Below are positions 22,564 through 34,021 of a stretch of DNA of 64,000 nt, piece after piece. The DNA is from Trochalopteron elliotii. Its lineage: Eukaryota; Chordata; Aves; Passeriformes; Leiothrichidae. The notes beneath the pieces are model-generated. The model was not told where the DNA came from, did no database searches, and worked only from the letters and a program-made list of their open reading frames with translations. Location: positions 2,658,353 through 2,722,352 of the forward strand of contig JANPWX010000108.1 of the NCBI GenBank assembly GCA_024734555.1, in the 5' to 3' direction. Each line of letters opens with the position of its first letter. The stretch's first letter is position 1. Made by a program: the position numbers and the translations under genes.

Positions 22564-23026
22564 CATAGAATTATGGAACATGTTGATTTGGAGGAGACCC
22601 TTCAGGATCAACTCCAGCTCCTGGCCCTGCACAGCACCATCCCCAAGGGACACACCATGTGCCTGAGAGCATTGTCCTAACACCTTTTGAGTGCTGATGC
22701 TGTGACCACTTCCCTGAGGAGCCTGTTCCAGTGCCCCACCATTCTCTGGGTGAAAAAGCTCTCTCTGATATCCAACCTAAACTTTCCCTGACTCAGCTTC
22801 TTGCCATTTCCTTGAGTCCTGTCACTGGCTATAAGAGTAAAGAGATCTGTACCTACCCATCTGCTTCCCTTCTTGGGGAGGTTGTGACTGCAGGGAAGTC
22901 TGGTCTCCCCTCAGTCTCCTCCAGGCTGAACAGATGAAGAGACCTCAGCTACTCTTTGTAAAGCTTCTTCTCCAGACCCTTCACCATCTCTGTGGCCCTG
23001 CTTTGGATGCTCTCTAATAGCTTAGT
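22564..23026 (-). mobile_element. CR1 LINE, 3' fragment (about 460 bp)
   Basis: The plus strand shows CATAGAATTATGGAACATG, then CTCCAGCTCCTGGCCCTGCA, then CCTGTTCCAGTGCCCCACCA, and near the end TCCTCCAGGCTGAACAGATG and GGCCCTGCTTTGGATGCTCT. These are consecutive landmarks of CR1 3' sequence in reverse complement, so the insertion lies on the minus strand. It includes the end of ORF2 and the 3' UTR, 5' truncated. Open frames over it are fragments. Confidence 0.95.
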
Positions 23027-23490
23027 ATCTAACTACTTGGTGTTTGTCAAATGTACATAAGCACCTATATATCAAAGTACTGGGAAAAAAAAATTAGTGT
23101 AACCACAGCAGTGTCTCCCTTTGTGCACTTTCTGAAATGAAGCCTGGTTTTTCCTCTCTTGTTCTTTTCAGAAGTGTTACACAAACACACCCAGGACCTT
23201 GTAGGAAGTCCTGAAATGAAAACTGATTTTTTTTCACTAGTGCTTTTAAAAAATGGCTTCAGCCCTCAGATATTTCACTTTGAGCAAAGCACAGCATTCA
23301 AAATTCTGCCTGAATTATTGTAAAGAAAATGTAACCAATTTGATACAGCTTTTCTCATGGCAGTATTTGGCAATTTGCACAATGCACGTTTATGGAATAA
23401 AGAATATATGCCTCTGGAGCCACAGGAGAAGGGAAAGGAAGGTTTTAGTTTTCCCTCACACACGGATGTATATTGCTTTGTGTTGCTTCC

Positions 23491-23568
23491 CTGTTGTTTT
23501 TTATTCTTTGTCTTCACTCTCTGAGCACTGAGTTTTTTCTGAGCACTGGAGCTGTGCAGTAGGGACGT
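23491..23568 (+). repeat. Unclassified dispersed repeat, copy 2
   Basis: Reads CTTTGTCTTCACTCTCTGAG, then CACTGAG, and ends GCAGTAGGGACGT, matching the copy at 21452-21526 in the same orientation. The two copies bracket the CR1 fragment at 22564-23026. Similarity may continue weakly downstream, but I could not follow it by eye. Confidence 0.55.
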
Positions 23569-26500
23569 GTGCTGGAGAGTCTGCTCGTTGAGCCATGGAT
23601 GCCAGGGAGGCACTGAGGAAGGTGGGGTGAAGGTGAGATGAAGGCAAGTGGTTTGACCGTGGAAACCAGGTGTTTTTTTCTTTTGATGGAAGTTTCTGAT
23701 TGTTGCAAGGGCTCAGTGATTGGAAAGATGGCTCAAGTGGGCTTTCTCATGTTTGGCTGGGAAGAAAGCTCTGATGCAGGTATGAGAAGGGGGTAGGTGG
23801 GAAAGGCATTGTCATATGCAGTAGCTTGGCAGGTAAAGATGCAGACTGAGTCCTTTCCCTCATGATGAAAGTGTTTGTTCATCCTTACTTTGGCTTCACT
23901 GGGGAGAAGGGATGGTTTGGGGTGGACCCATGTGGCTTCTGGGTGAAAGGGGCCAAGATGTGAGCTGAGACTGCCACTTGAAATGAATGTATGGCAGCCC
24001 CAGTCACAGTCTGAAATAGAGCATTTGTCATGCAAGCTTTCACAGGTAACGGTGAAACAACAGCATGTCAGAACCAATTCTTTTGCAGAGTCAGAAAATG
24101 TGACCTCAACTCTCCTACCTCAATCTTCCTGCAGTGCCCAGTTTCCAGTGTCAGAAAATACATCCCAGTCACTCTGGCAAATGTGAAAATCTTGTTTGAG
24201 TTCACTATAGCTCTTACACTCTAGCTTGGATGCCAATTACGTTTTTGGCCTTCTGACACCAGCTGTGTAGGTGAGCCAGAGCAGGTCTCCCATCTGTGCC
24301 TAGATCTGTAAAACCCTGACTCCTTTCCTGTATCATGATCTCAGTAGTTTGAACTCAGGCTAAGGGCATGTAGGGGATATATAAAACTGCCCCTGAGAAT
24401 GACTTCCATAAGCTTTGATTAACCAGTTTGGAGCCTTATCTTCTAGATATTTTCGGGGAAAGTGGGTGGAAGAAGAGGACTAACTGTAGGGAAGTGTTCT
24501 ATTTCATTCTCTGGCTGCTTAAATAAAGATGAAGCTGTCAAATTCCTTTTTCACTCCTATTACTGTTTTTCTCTTTTTGCTTATAACTCCTAAGCAATGT
24601 GAAATAAAATGTTACAGTTTCAAAGGAAAATTGGATTATACTCACTTGGAGGGAGGGAAGGAAGAAGAAAACAGGCTTTATATTTTGACAGAATTCAATC
24701 CAGACTTAAAAAAAATAAAATGAATAATTTTGCAATATTTTGTAAGACTGTGTTTTCTAAAGACACAGCTAATCAGATATGCATGCAAATTTAACACGGG
24801 TTGCCAACTCTCATGAATTTTTTTAAATTTTTTTTTTTTTTGCTACAATTATGCGGCGTAAAAATTGGCCTCTTGTGAGAAGTTGCTGACAGCTCAGCAG
24901 TTCTGCTTCAGTGCTGGCTGCAGAGGGTGGGATGGCTGCCAGTGCAGGAAAGTGGAAGATGGCTCTGGACTGGCATGCAGGATGCTTCCAGTGGAGGCAG
25001 GTGTTGCATAGCCTGCACCAGTTTCTGCTGTCCCAGGAGTGACAACCTATGTGGCAAACCAAGATGCCTGCTGCATCTCCTCACCCCTCCTTTCCCATTG
25101 TATAGGATGAAGTGAGGGAAAGGGAAGCAAAGCAGAAAGTGTAGCAGGTGCCCATGATCTCTGTATTTCCCCATTTTACCCTCTATTTGCATGTAATCAG
25201 ATCCCAGAGGGAAAAAGGTGAGGTGAGGGAAGGGGTAAGAACAGTTTGGAAATAGTATTCCTAATAATATTAATTTTTCTTGGGTTATAATCTTGTGAGG
25301 TTGGCAATGCTATGTGTGTGTATAGATATACACATCCCTATATAATTTGATAAAATTTTCAAGTTGAAAGAAAATGGGAGGCAATAAAGCATTTTAGAGT
25401 ATTTCTCCTCTACTGTGATATTTAAGTGCTGAAGAGGTAGCTGTACTTTTTTTAACTTGGTCCCTTATTTATTTGAGCTTTGTACAAAATACCCAATTAC
25501 CACTTCTGGGTAACAGTCTATTGATATTAAAAATCCTATGCACAAGTTTATTGCATTTAGAAGATAGATATGGTGTAGTTCATTTTTCTGTTACATTCTC
25601 ACACATGCTTATATTTATTTCAAGACAAGAACAAATCTTAGTTATCCAGTATTTTTACCTGTAGTAGGTTCTGATAAATGGCTGTGTGAGCCAGCAAAGT
25701 CTGCACAGAGACTTTGGTCTGCACAGAGGCTGGTCAATACAGTGATTTGGTTTGTGCCAAAGAGTGACTGGAAGACCTTCATGGCCTCACTTGTCTCATT
25801 ACAGGGTTCCTCTTGGCTCCATGGTCAGACTGGGAAATTCAAGCCATGTTAGACAGCCAGCTGAAATGAAGACAACTTGTTCATTTTTACCAGTCTGCAA
25901 ATAAGTGAGAGTGAGCTAGGTGCTGGAGTAATGAATGCTAGGCTGACTCCTTTGCTGCTGTGCATAGGGTGAGGTCTCCTGCAGTTGTGCAGAGCACAAA
26001 TATCAAATCTGATCTGCCTATTGCACTCTTGTTTAGCACAGTTGTGAATTGCGCACGTTGTGGGATGAGGGCCGGCAACTGAAAAAACGTATGGGCTGGA
26101 CATGTGCCACAAGGACCTAAAGCAGATTTACTTTATTGCCATGTGGCACTGTCATCTGCAACATGACACTGTTCCCCAAGTTCTTGGGATGGGGGCTGGG
26201 TGTGTAGTATGGTGTCTGTGGCACTGTGCTCCAGCTCCAGGCTCAGAGCCCACGTTACGCCCAACCTGGAGCTGCTACGCCTCCCGAGTCTCTACCTAAC
26301 AGGGAACATCCCATTATGGGAAGCTTTTTGGGTGTTGCAGGGGAGCGTTGTCACATGTTGTAACTGAAATGGTGAGATTTGTTGCTCGAGCTATAATTCC
26401 CAAAGTGTGAATGCTTTGAAGCACTAATTTTAACTTAAAGACCAAAGATTTGAAGACTATTTTTAACTTGAAGGCTTGATTCTCTGTGCTAGGAAACTAA

Positions 26501-28810
26501 AGATGGATACAGTCAAAGGATGTTATAAATACAGTGTGCCTATTCTAACTCCTCACTTTCTATTTTGATCACATAATGAGTATTCAACCTGAGTGATTTG
26601 TATTGTAAGGGAATGTTGACTTTTTTTGCAAGTTATAATTGAAATTAAAAAGGGAAAGATGTAAAACCTCAACTTTGTACTAGATGAGTGGTTATATTAT
26701 AGTTTGAAAAAGATAATGGTCCAGAAAAGCACGTCTGGTACTGAAGCCTTTGTACATATTTAAGAGGGGTCTTTGAGGGCAGACAGCATATCAAAGCTGA
26801 TGAATACAAAATGGATCACTTATATATTTGCTATGAAAGCATTAATGTTTGACATTAAGTGTGTCACATCAAGACAGTAGCTCATATTTTTCATTTACAC
26901 ATACAGAAGAGAAGCAGAATTATTTTAATTTCATGTCAAACATGCCTTATTTTTCATCTTTAGAACTTCATAGTCGGTCAGATTTCAATTATATATAGCC
27001 ACTTGGATTTGTGCTCAAAGACAGAAGAGAGCTCAGTGAAGCTATTTTACTCTTATCTCCTGCTGTAGGTAGCTTGAATCTTTTCAGAACATGGTTACTC
27101 ATAGAAGTAGTTGAAAAAAATTACTGTTTTTACATATAATTAGGGAATATTAATGAAAAGTAAATATGGAATTCAGACTCATGAGTGTACCTACTGCAGA
27201 TCAGATGAGCTATGCTTCTGTAATCAGCAAAAGACACATTCAGTTTAAGCTCTGTCAAATTAATTTTAATTTTGAATTGTGAGTATTCAACTTCTGATAC
27301 ATCCTTGCGATGAGCAGCTTATCTGTAGGAGAGGATGCAAATGCATAAAACATGCTCAAAAGAATTTTGAACAATGAATGCATTTATGGAAAACATGTTC
27401 TGTTCCTAGGCAATTCTTGTTGAGTAATAAGTGCTAAATTTGACTTAATTGCTGGCTATTATTATTCCTTACTGTTTCATGTGGTAAAACCATTGAAAAT
27501 GACCCAATTTTGTGAATTGAGGATTAAATGAAAAGAAAGTGAAATAGCAAGGATGATTTATTTCGTTTTGTTCTGAGAAAAGCTTTCTAATCCACTGTGT
27601 AAAAACGAGTTGAATTCAAAATGTCTTGGTAAACCTTCTCTGAAGAACAGAAACTTTAATATATTGTAATGGCAAGAGATTTAGATGGAGCAGTGCAGTC
27701 AGTATGTGCAACCAGCAGTGAGAGAGTGACTTTTGCTCTGAGTTTTTACCCAGGACACCTCATTTGATCCACTTCTAGCTGGGCAGTGATCATTAGGTCT
27801 AACTAAGATTAGTTTAGTTGGACAAGCATGGTAAAAAAAAATTAGGCTGTGTTTAGGTAGCAAGTACATCTCTCACTGCTTTGCTTGTTCCTTTTTCCGT
27901 GGACATGAGCAGGTGTGGATGGGCATGTACAAGACACAGAAAAGCTGTAGCTGCATATAATACCTGTGGCTAATTTACCATGTTCCTCCCATAGGAAAAT
28001 GACATTTATCAGCTATCATACCTAAGCAAAGCACTGCATTTGTGGACTAAGGAAAGGTGACTGACTGCAATCTTATCTTTCGTTGTTGCTCTTTTCAACA
28101 TGGAATGAAATGCATTAAAGATTATTAATGTTTAGTATATCTAAATAAAAATATATCAATAATATAATTACAGCATTATAACATAGATATGTAACATTAC
28201 ATACTATGCATTATAATATTAGCCGTGTCACCTCTTTTCTAAAATACGAATTTTATATTGCCAAACTAACTGTTATGATTTCTTAGAAAGAGGCTTATGG
28301 GTTGTTAGAGATGATTGAAAGAAATGTGACTAGCTTTGAAAATATAAAGTGAACCCCATCTCTGGTGTTGATGCAATTCACTGAGAAAAACCTTTATTGT
28401 AGAAGGTTCCATTCTGCCAGAAGAATAAAATTATTTGTCAAATCCTTACGCTATTTGAACTATGAGATATCTTGACGCTCAGTCATTGAGATCTTTAAAA
28501 ATAGGGATTAGGGCCTTGAACCTGATATTCAGTGGAAAATGTGTGTAATCCAAAACCAAATCTGATAATCAAGAGATTATGGAGATGTGCTCCATTAGGG
28601 TGTCTCACCTGCTATTCACTCTTCTACAAAGATTAAGTTGCTGATCTGCAGCTGAGTGGTGATGAAAGTGCAAACTTTCTAGGGGAGTGCAGGCCTCACC
28701 AGCTGAAGTAAATGAATCTGTTTCATTGTAGTAAGGAAAGTCAAGAGAAGTCTACAGTTATCCTTGCTGCAGACAGACCAATATCCAGCCCTGTTTGCTG
28801 CTGGTCTCTG

Positions 28811-28847
28811 TGTGTGTACACACATGTTCACACACACACATGAACAT
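28811..28847. repeat. Palindromic TG/CA tract
   Basis: A perfect 14-bp palindrome TGTGTGTACACACA (28811-28824) is followed by arms ATGTTCA (28824-28830) and TGAACAT (28841-28847) around a (CA)5 spacer. It could form small hairpins. It looks like local simple-sequence evolution, not a known element. Confidence 0.6.
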
Positions 28848-30239
28848 ATGTATGTATTTATATGTGCATCGTCTTTTCACAGCCCGTCTGGAAGGCACTA
28901 TGAAGGATTTAATGAGATTCTATGTGCCATGACCTGTGCATGTGTAGAGCTTTATGGCAGAAGGGATTTTTTATGGTGCTCTACAGCTTGGTTATGCACT
29001 GGTGCCTTTGAATACAATGCCTGTACACGGTTTGACATGTCAAGAGGTGCAATTAAGAGGTGAGCTTTTAGATTAGCTGTTCATAAGAATTGAAAAAGGA
29101 GGGTGAGCCTTATTGAATTTACATTTATAAGTGTGTATGACTGCAGGTTTGATAGAAATGAATGTAATTGTAATTAAAATGGTCTTTCTATAACATCTTC
29201 TGTTCATGCAATTAGAAAAAGAAGGCTAATCTTTCTGTGAGTCTTTCTTGAAGAATGGCTTCCTTAGGGAGAAACTGAAATCCCTATTTTAACTCCCAGG
29301 CTTAATTACAGTTGCATGTAGCCTACATGGCAAACCTCTCCTTTTTTTCTGCCTTTGTTTTTGCATTAGTTGTTGGAAAAGATATCTTCTTTATACGGCT
29401 AGGTGAAAAGTCACAGAACAGAGCAGCATCTCTCCATAGCTGAGACAATTCTGGAAAACAAATATATAGGATTAAAATAAATAGTCATCAAAAAGTTTTA
29501 AAAGCCTGCATTTTTTCTTAAATGCAAGGATCTTGATGGGCAGTGTGCCAAGACTTTGAGTTTGATTTAATATAATCTGGAATAAGTAGTCTAAATCAGA
29601 GAGGAGTCATGACTGTTAGAGTAACATGCAGCTGACATAAGCAAAGAGACCTTTCAGACTGTGGGTTGGAACCTTTAACCAGAGATGAAATAATTTCTCT
29701 CTTAATGCCTTAACCTTATGTACCTTACATGACTAATATAAAAACTTATAGCATACTAATATTTTAGATGCATTATGAAAATACTATTGTGTATTTCTTT
29801 TGCTTTATTCATTAGAAAAGATCGTTATGTAGCCAAGTGAAGTTCACAGAAAGTCCTGTTTACTTTTATATTAACAGAAGATTTAATGGATTATTTTGTA
29901 AATAAGGGCCTGATTCTCTTTGCCATTGTCTCTTGCTGAATTAATTGTCTAAGAGACAGTGATAATAATCAGTTCCTAAGAGAGTGAAACCAAAAGAGTC
30001 ACACCTGCACACATGAAATCATCAATGGAGGCTGCTTTAAAAATTGCTTACTAGAGGACAGGCTCAAATACATGATTAATATTGATTTTGGGTTTTGAAT
30101 GTATAACTGGGGTGTGTTCAAGATTTCCCTTTCTCTTGAAGTTACAGTTAATAAGGTACTTCTGTCAGAAGGCAGTTCTGGTGCTGCAGAAGAGCTGCAT
30201 TTACTACATCTGAGGGGGAGGTGAGATTCATATGCTGTG

Positions 30240-30345
30240 ATTCATGGTGTGACTCCTGGGGATGGTGCTGTGCAGGGCCGAGAGCTGGACCCGATGATCC
30301 TTGTGGGTGCCTTCCAACTCAGCTTGTTCTGTGATCCTGTGATTA
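30240..30345 (+). mobile_element. CR1 LINE, extreme 3' end
   Basis: Contains GACTCCTGGGGATGGTGCTG, then TGCAGGGCCGAGAGCTGGAC and CCGATGATCCTTGTGGGTGC, followed by CTTCCAACTCAGCTTGTTCT and GTGATCCTGTGATT. This is the sense-strand 3' UTR and terminal ATTCTATGATT-type repeat of a CR1, diverged. Only about 105 bases remain. Confidence 0.9.
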
Positions 30346-30390
30346 TTGACTGGCACGATGTGGAGGGGGAAGGACAAGGACAATGACAAT

Positions 30391-30417
30391 CCTTTTTCTT
30401 TTTTTTTTTTTTTTTTT
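30391..30417. repeat. Polypyrimidine/T tract
   Basis: CCTTTTTC followed by 19 T (30399-30417), lying between two CR1 fragments. It could equally be the poly(A) remnant of a minus-strand insertion, but no retrocopy is visible beside it. Confidence 0.7.
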
Positions 30418-30505
30418 GAGGGCTCAAAGTGCATGTGATGTGTATGTGGGCGCTGAAGCTCAGGCCAGTTGCTGACTGTATGCACCTGTTGTGTGCTGAA
30501 CTCAC

Positions 30506-30676
30506 AGGCTGCCCCTGGAGGTTATGCAGGCTCCATCTTTGGAGGTATTGTGAAGATAATTGGACAGTGCCCTGAGAAATCTGCCATGATGTTGGAGCTG
30601 ACCCTGCTGTGTGGGGGATGTTGGGTCAGAAATCTTCTGAGGTGCCTTCCAGTCCCAGTTATTCTCTGGTCCTGTT
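30506..30676 (+). mobile_element. CR1 LINE, 3' fragment
   Basis: The segment runs GGCTGCCCCTGGAGGTTATG, CATCTTTGGAGGTATTGTGA, AGATAATTGGACAGTGCCCT, CTTCTGAGGTGCCTTCCAGT and ends CCAGTTATTCTCTGGTCCTG. The order matches the CR1 3' end in sense orientation, more diverged than the neighbour at 30240-30345. The overlapping 101-codon frame (30469-30774) is not a gene. Confidence 0.75.
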
Positions 30677-31546
30677 TAGTGACCAGTAGCCGATTGCTGT
30701 CCTCTGGCAGTAGCCCAGTCTCCTACCTGCGAGCAGGACCCTGTGTTCACACAGCCAGAGGGGTTCTCCAGTGATATCCTGGCACACAGCTTCAGCCACA
30801 AAGCACACCAGCAGTCCAGTGTGAATTTCAACTTAAATGCAGCCTCTTCCTTACAGTAAATGATTGGTGTTGGCACTATGTTGCTGAGAGATGAACTGGG
30901 TCTTAGCATGGCTTGGAAAAATCTCAGGATTTTCCAAAATACTGCCAGACTGTCACAGATCTGACAGGTCGTTTTTCCCAACAGACAGTGGTGGAATATT
31001 CTGCCTTTTTTTTTTTTTTTTAAATCCCATTCTTAGTAATTGGAATCAGTAGGACACAATTTATTCTATATTTCATCTAGCAAACTCTTGCATGTTGGTT
31101 ATCACTGCATTAGGTTAGTCAAATCTAACTGGTTGCACTTAGAACTTTTTTTTTTCTTTTAATTATCAGGCATAAATATTATTCCCCATCAAGTTAATTT
31201 AAATTGTATTTTGTTTGAAATAAATATTCAAGAGTGGTTTTTCCACTTGGCTCTCAGATGAATATAAATATGGCTCTGTTGCAAAGTGTTCTTTGCCTCA
31301 GGCCCTGTTTTTTATAATATTACACTTAAAATATAAATAATTCAACAGGTAGACATATCAATAGATGCTGACAGTTTTGGCCATCAGGCACAAAGAAAAT
31401 AAAAAAAAATCTTTATTTAAATAAAGCACTTCTAAACGTGGGACTTTTTTTTTTTTTTTTTAGATTTATGTTTAGGGATCAAGTGGCATTCAGGTGATAA
31501 GCTTCTCTTCTTTTTATGATTTCCACTGAAATTTCCCTTTTTCACT

Positions 31547-31578
31547 TTACAGAGAGTTCCTAAATTACAGAGAGTTCC
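31547..31578 (+). repeat. Two-copy tandem duplication, 18-bp period
   Basis: TTACAGAGAGTTCC occurs at 31547-31560 and again at 31565-31578, separated by TAAA. It looks like a local slippage or microduplication. Confidence 0.7.
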
Positions 31579-34004
31579 AGTTAAATTGTGCAAAAAATAT
31601 TTTGCCTTAATTTGCTTTAAAACACCATCTATATATCAGATTCTATGAAGTAGCTACATCTCCATCATAGCTTATTTTTTAATAGCATGTAGGTAATAGA
31701 ATGAACGCATTACTTACATATGCTTGAATGCCAAAAATGTTGTATGAAAGCCTTTCTTTTTTAGCACATAATAATATTCTGTGTTTAAATTTTCATAAAT
31801 ACGAATTTCCTTTTTATTTCTCAGCACAGTTGTTTATCTTGTCTGAATAAGTAAGATATCCAGCCTCATACAGACAGGTTCAATGCATATCTGTAAGCAG
31901 AAATCTTCCAGGCTAGTATTTAGATAATATGGATGCAGATAACAACAAGTTTAAATCACTCCATGTACTGATGGTGTGCTGACTGGAAAATCAGATATAT
32001 TTGAAAATATAACATTAAATTGTTTAAAAGTATTGGGAAGCATAGATAACAGTGCCTTTGCATCTGTGTCCACTTCAATGTAGCTGAAGTATAAGGGAAG
32101 AGATCCTAAAGGATAAAGCGTATTGCAAACTTAGTGGTGTCTTCACATCAAAAGAAGGTGATCTGAAGAATCTTCATTCTGTGCAGCACCTCATACAAAG
32201 TCTGCTAGAGTTTATAACAGATCCTTAAAATTTCTGTGGATTTCACTTCTAGCTTGTGGACTATAAGTAATACACTAGATCTGGGGATTTGCCTGTTGAA
32301 TTGCAGGTCTGTAATCTACTAATAGCTTTCACTTTATGGCTGGCAGAATATTTACAGAAATTGCCAATGTCTGCAAGAACACTTTGATACTTTGCCATGG
32401 AAATATACTTAATATAGCATGTTAGATTTTTTTTGTTTGTTTTCATGGATTATTTGTTCACAGAAAATAGGGCATATCACCCCAGTTTTGTAAGAAGCTG
32501 AACTCTTACTGACATTTATAGGAGTAAAAGTCACTCAGTACTTTATAACACTCAGTATCTTGCAATATCACAGTTTATGTTGTTGGAATAAAATATGACA
32601 GGATAAATTGAAGGGGATTTAAACAGTGTATGCCATTACCAGCTCTTGTGTTGGAAATAGGAGTGGTGAGCAAAGCTTAATGCAATGAAGCCAAAGCTTG
32701 GTTTCAAGCTCAGCTGTTAGTAGTTCTGATGATAAAGCTGTCCAAAGAATGGCAATTCTCACTGGCAAATACTTGCCTGCTTGTCAGAGACTTGCTGCTT
32801 GACTAAGTTATCTAGCAGTGTTCATGACCAGGCTGAAAAATGTTAGACTCAGGATCATCGCTGCATATGTTTGCTTTACACATTCAAGGATTGGATTATA
32901 AGGGACTAGTAAGGTGTTGTCACAGAAGTTAGTCAGAAAGAGCAAGTCAGGGTTGGGAATACAATATGTAGGAGAAGTCCATGGTTTTAATTAGGTATAA
33001 CTGCAGTGTGATGTACTGTGTACTGCAACTACTACATGACATTCTCAAGCAATAGGCAATATTTACAGTATCCTTTTGGGATGCTTATTTACTGGCTCCT
33101 TGAAGCTTGTGGATGTTTCCTAATAGAAGTATTCTGTAATGTTGTAATAGCAGAATGCTCATATAACATGTTAACTAATAGAATTTACATTTTATTTTAA
33201 AAATTGGAACTCTGCATTAGTCACACCATAATTTTGTAAATGTCTTTATCTGAATTGTGGGAGACAAACACAGATCAAACACTAGAATTCTTAATGTTGC
33301 AGAGTAGGGCATTTTGGTGTTTGAAATTTGTGAAGTTTTGTTATTGTGTTGGATTATATGTTTGAATCAAAATAACAAAAAAATAAATTCAAACCACAAT
33401 GGGCCTCGCAAAAGCAACTTTCTGATAAGTCTGAGATCTAACCTGCACACACAGGCAAAAAGAAATTCAGTGATTTGGGGAACACAGCATCTTCTGTGTC
33501 TGAAGAGTATAGTAAACCCAGCTGTTCAGAAAATCTTTGAAGAAAAGCAGACAAAAACATGAATTACCACCAATCCACTACTGTTAATGTGGATTGTCAC
33601 ATGGTTTGTACCAAAATTTCAATTTTAAACATCAGAAATCATGCTGGATGTAACACGGAGGATGGCAGCTGGCATAAAATATGTTCCTCTTCTGCAGATT
33701 TTCTGGAGGGTTGGGATAAACAAAGCAGCTCTCTTACATCCCCTGCTACAACATGAGGAGGACACCTTTCTACCTCAGAGTGGTATTGAAAGGATAAATA
33801 TGTACTGGATGGTGTGCTCAGAAGTGATGCAAGATTTTCCTGTATTTATATAATGACTTTTGCAAAGTCTTTTGATTTTTGACTTGGGTAGGATAGTGCC
33901 ATTCTAATACAGACAAATGCTAATAATTTATTAAAATACATGGGTTTGGATACAGTTTTTTAAGGACTTCACTTTCTTGGCTTCACACCAGTGTGCGCAT
34001 ATTC

Positions 34005-34021
34005 AAAAAAAAAAAAAAAAA
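34005..34021 (+). repeat. A17 homopolymer
   Basis: Seventeen consecutive A. No retrotransposed gene could be recognised on its 5' side. Confidence 0.8.

Larger units (their letters stand above)
23027..30239. other. AT-rich intronic DNA, no gene seen
   Basis: No gene is recognised. It holds copy 2 of the unclassified repeat (23491-23568), a T14 run at 24828-24841, a palindromic TG/CA tract at 28811-28847, and a CpG-containing GC-richer patch at about 26.10-26.39 kb of unknown origin. A near-tandem 'TCTGCACAGAG' duplication occurs at about 25.70-25.73 kb. Open frames up to 114 codons (23733-24077 minus) have no recognisable content. Confidence 0.65.

Noticed and set aside
24823..25192. T14 run beside GC-richer sequence: possible minus-strand processed pseudogene
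   Set aside because: The poly-T is in the right place, but translations on the minus strand match no gene I know and no target-site duplication is evident.
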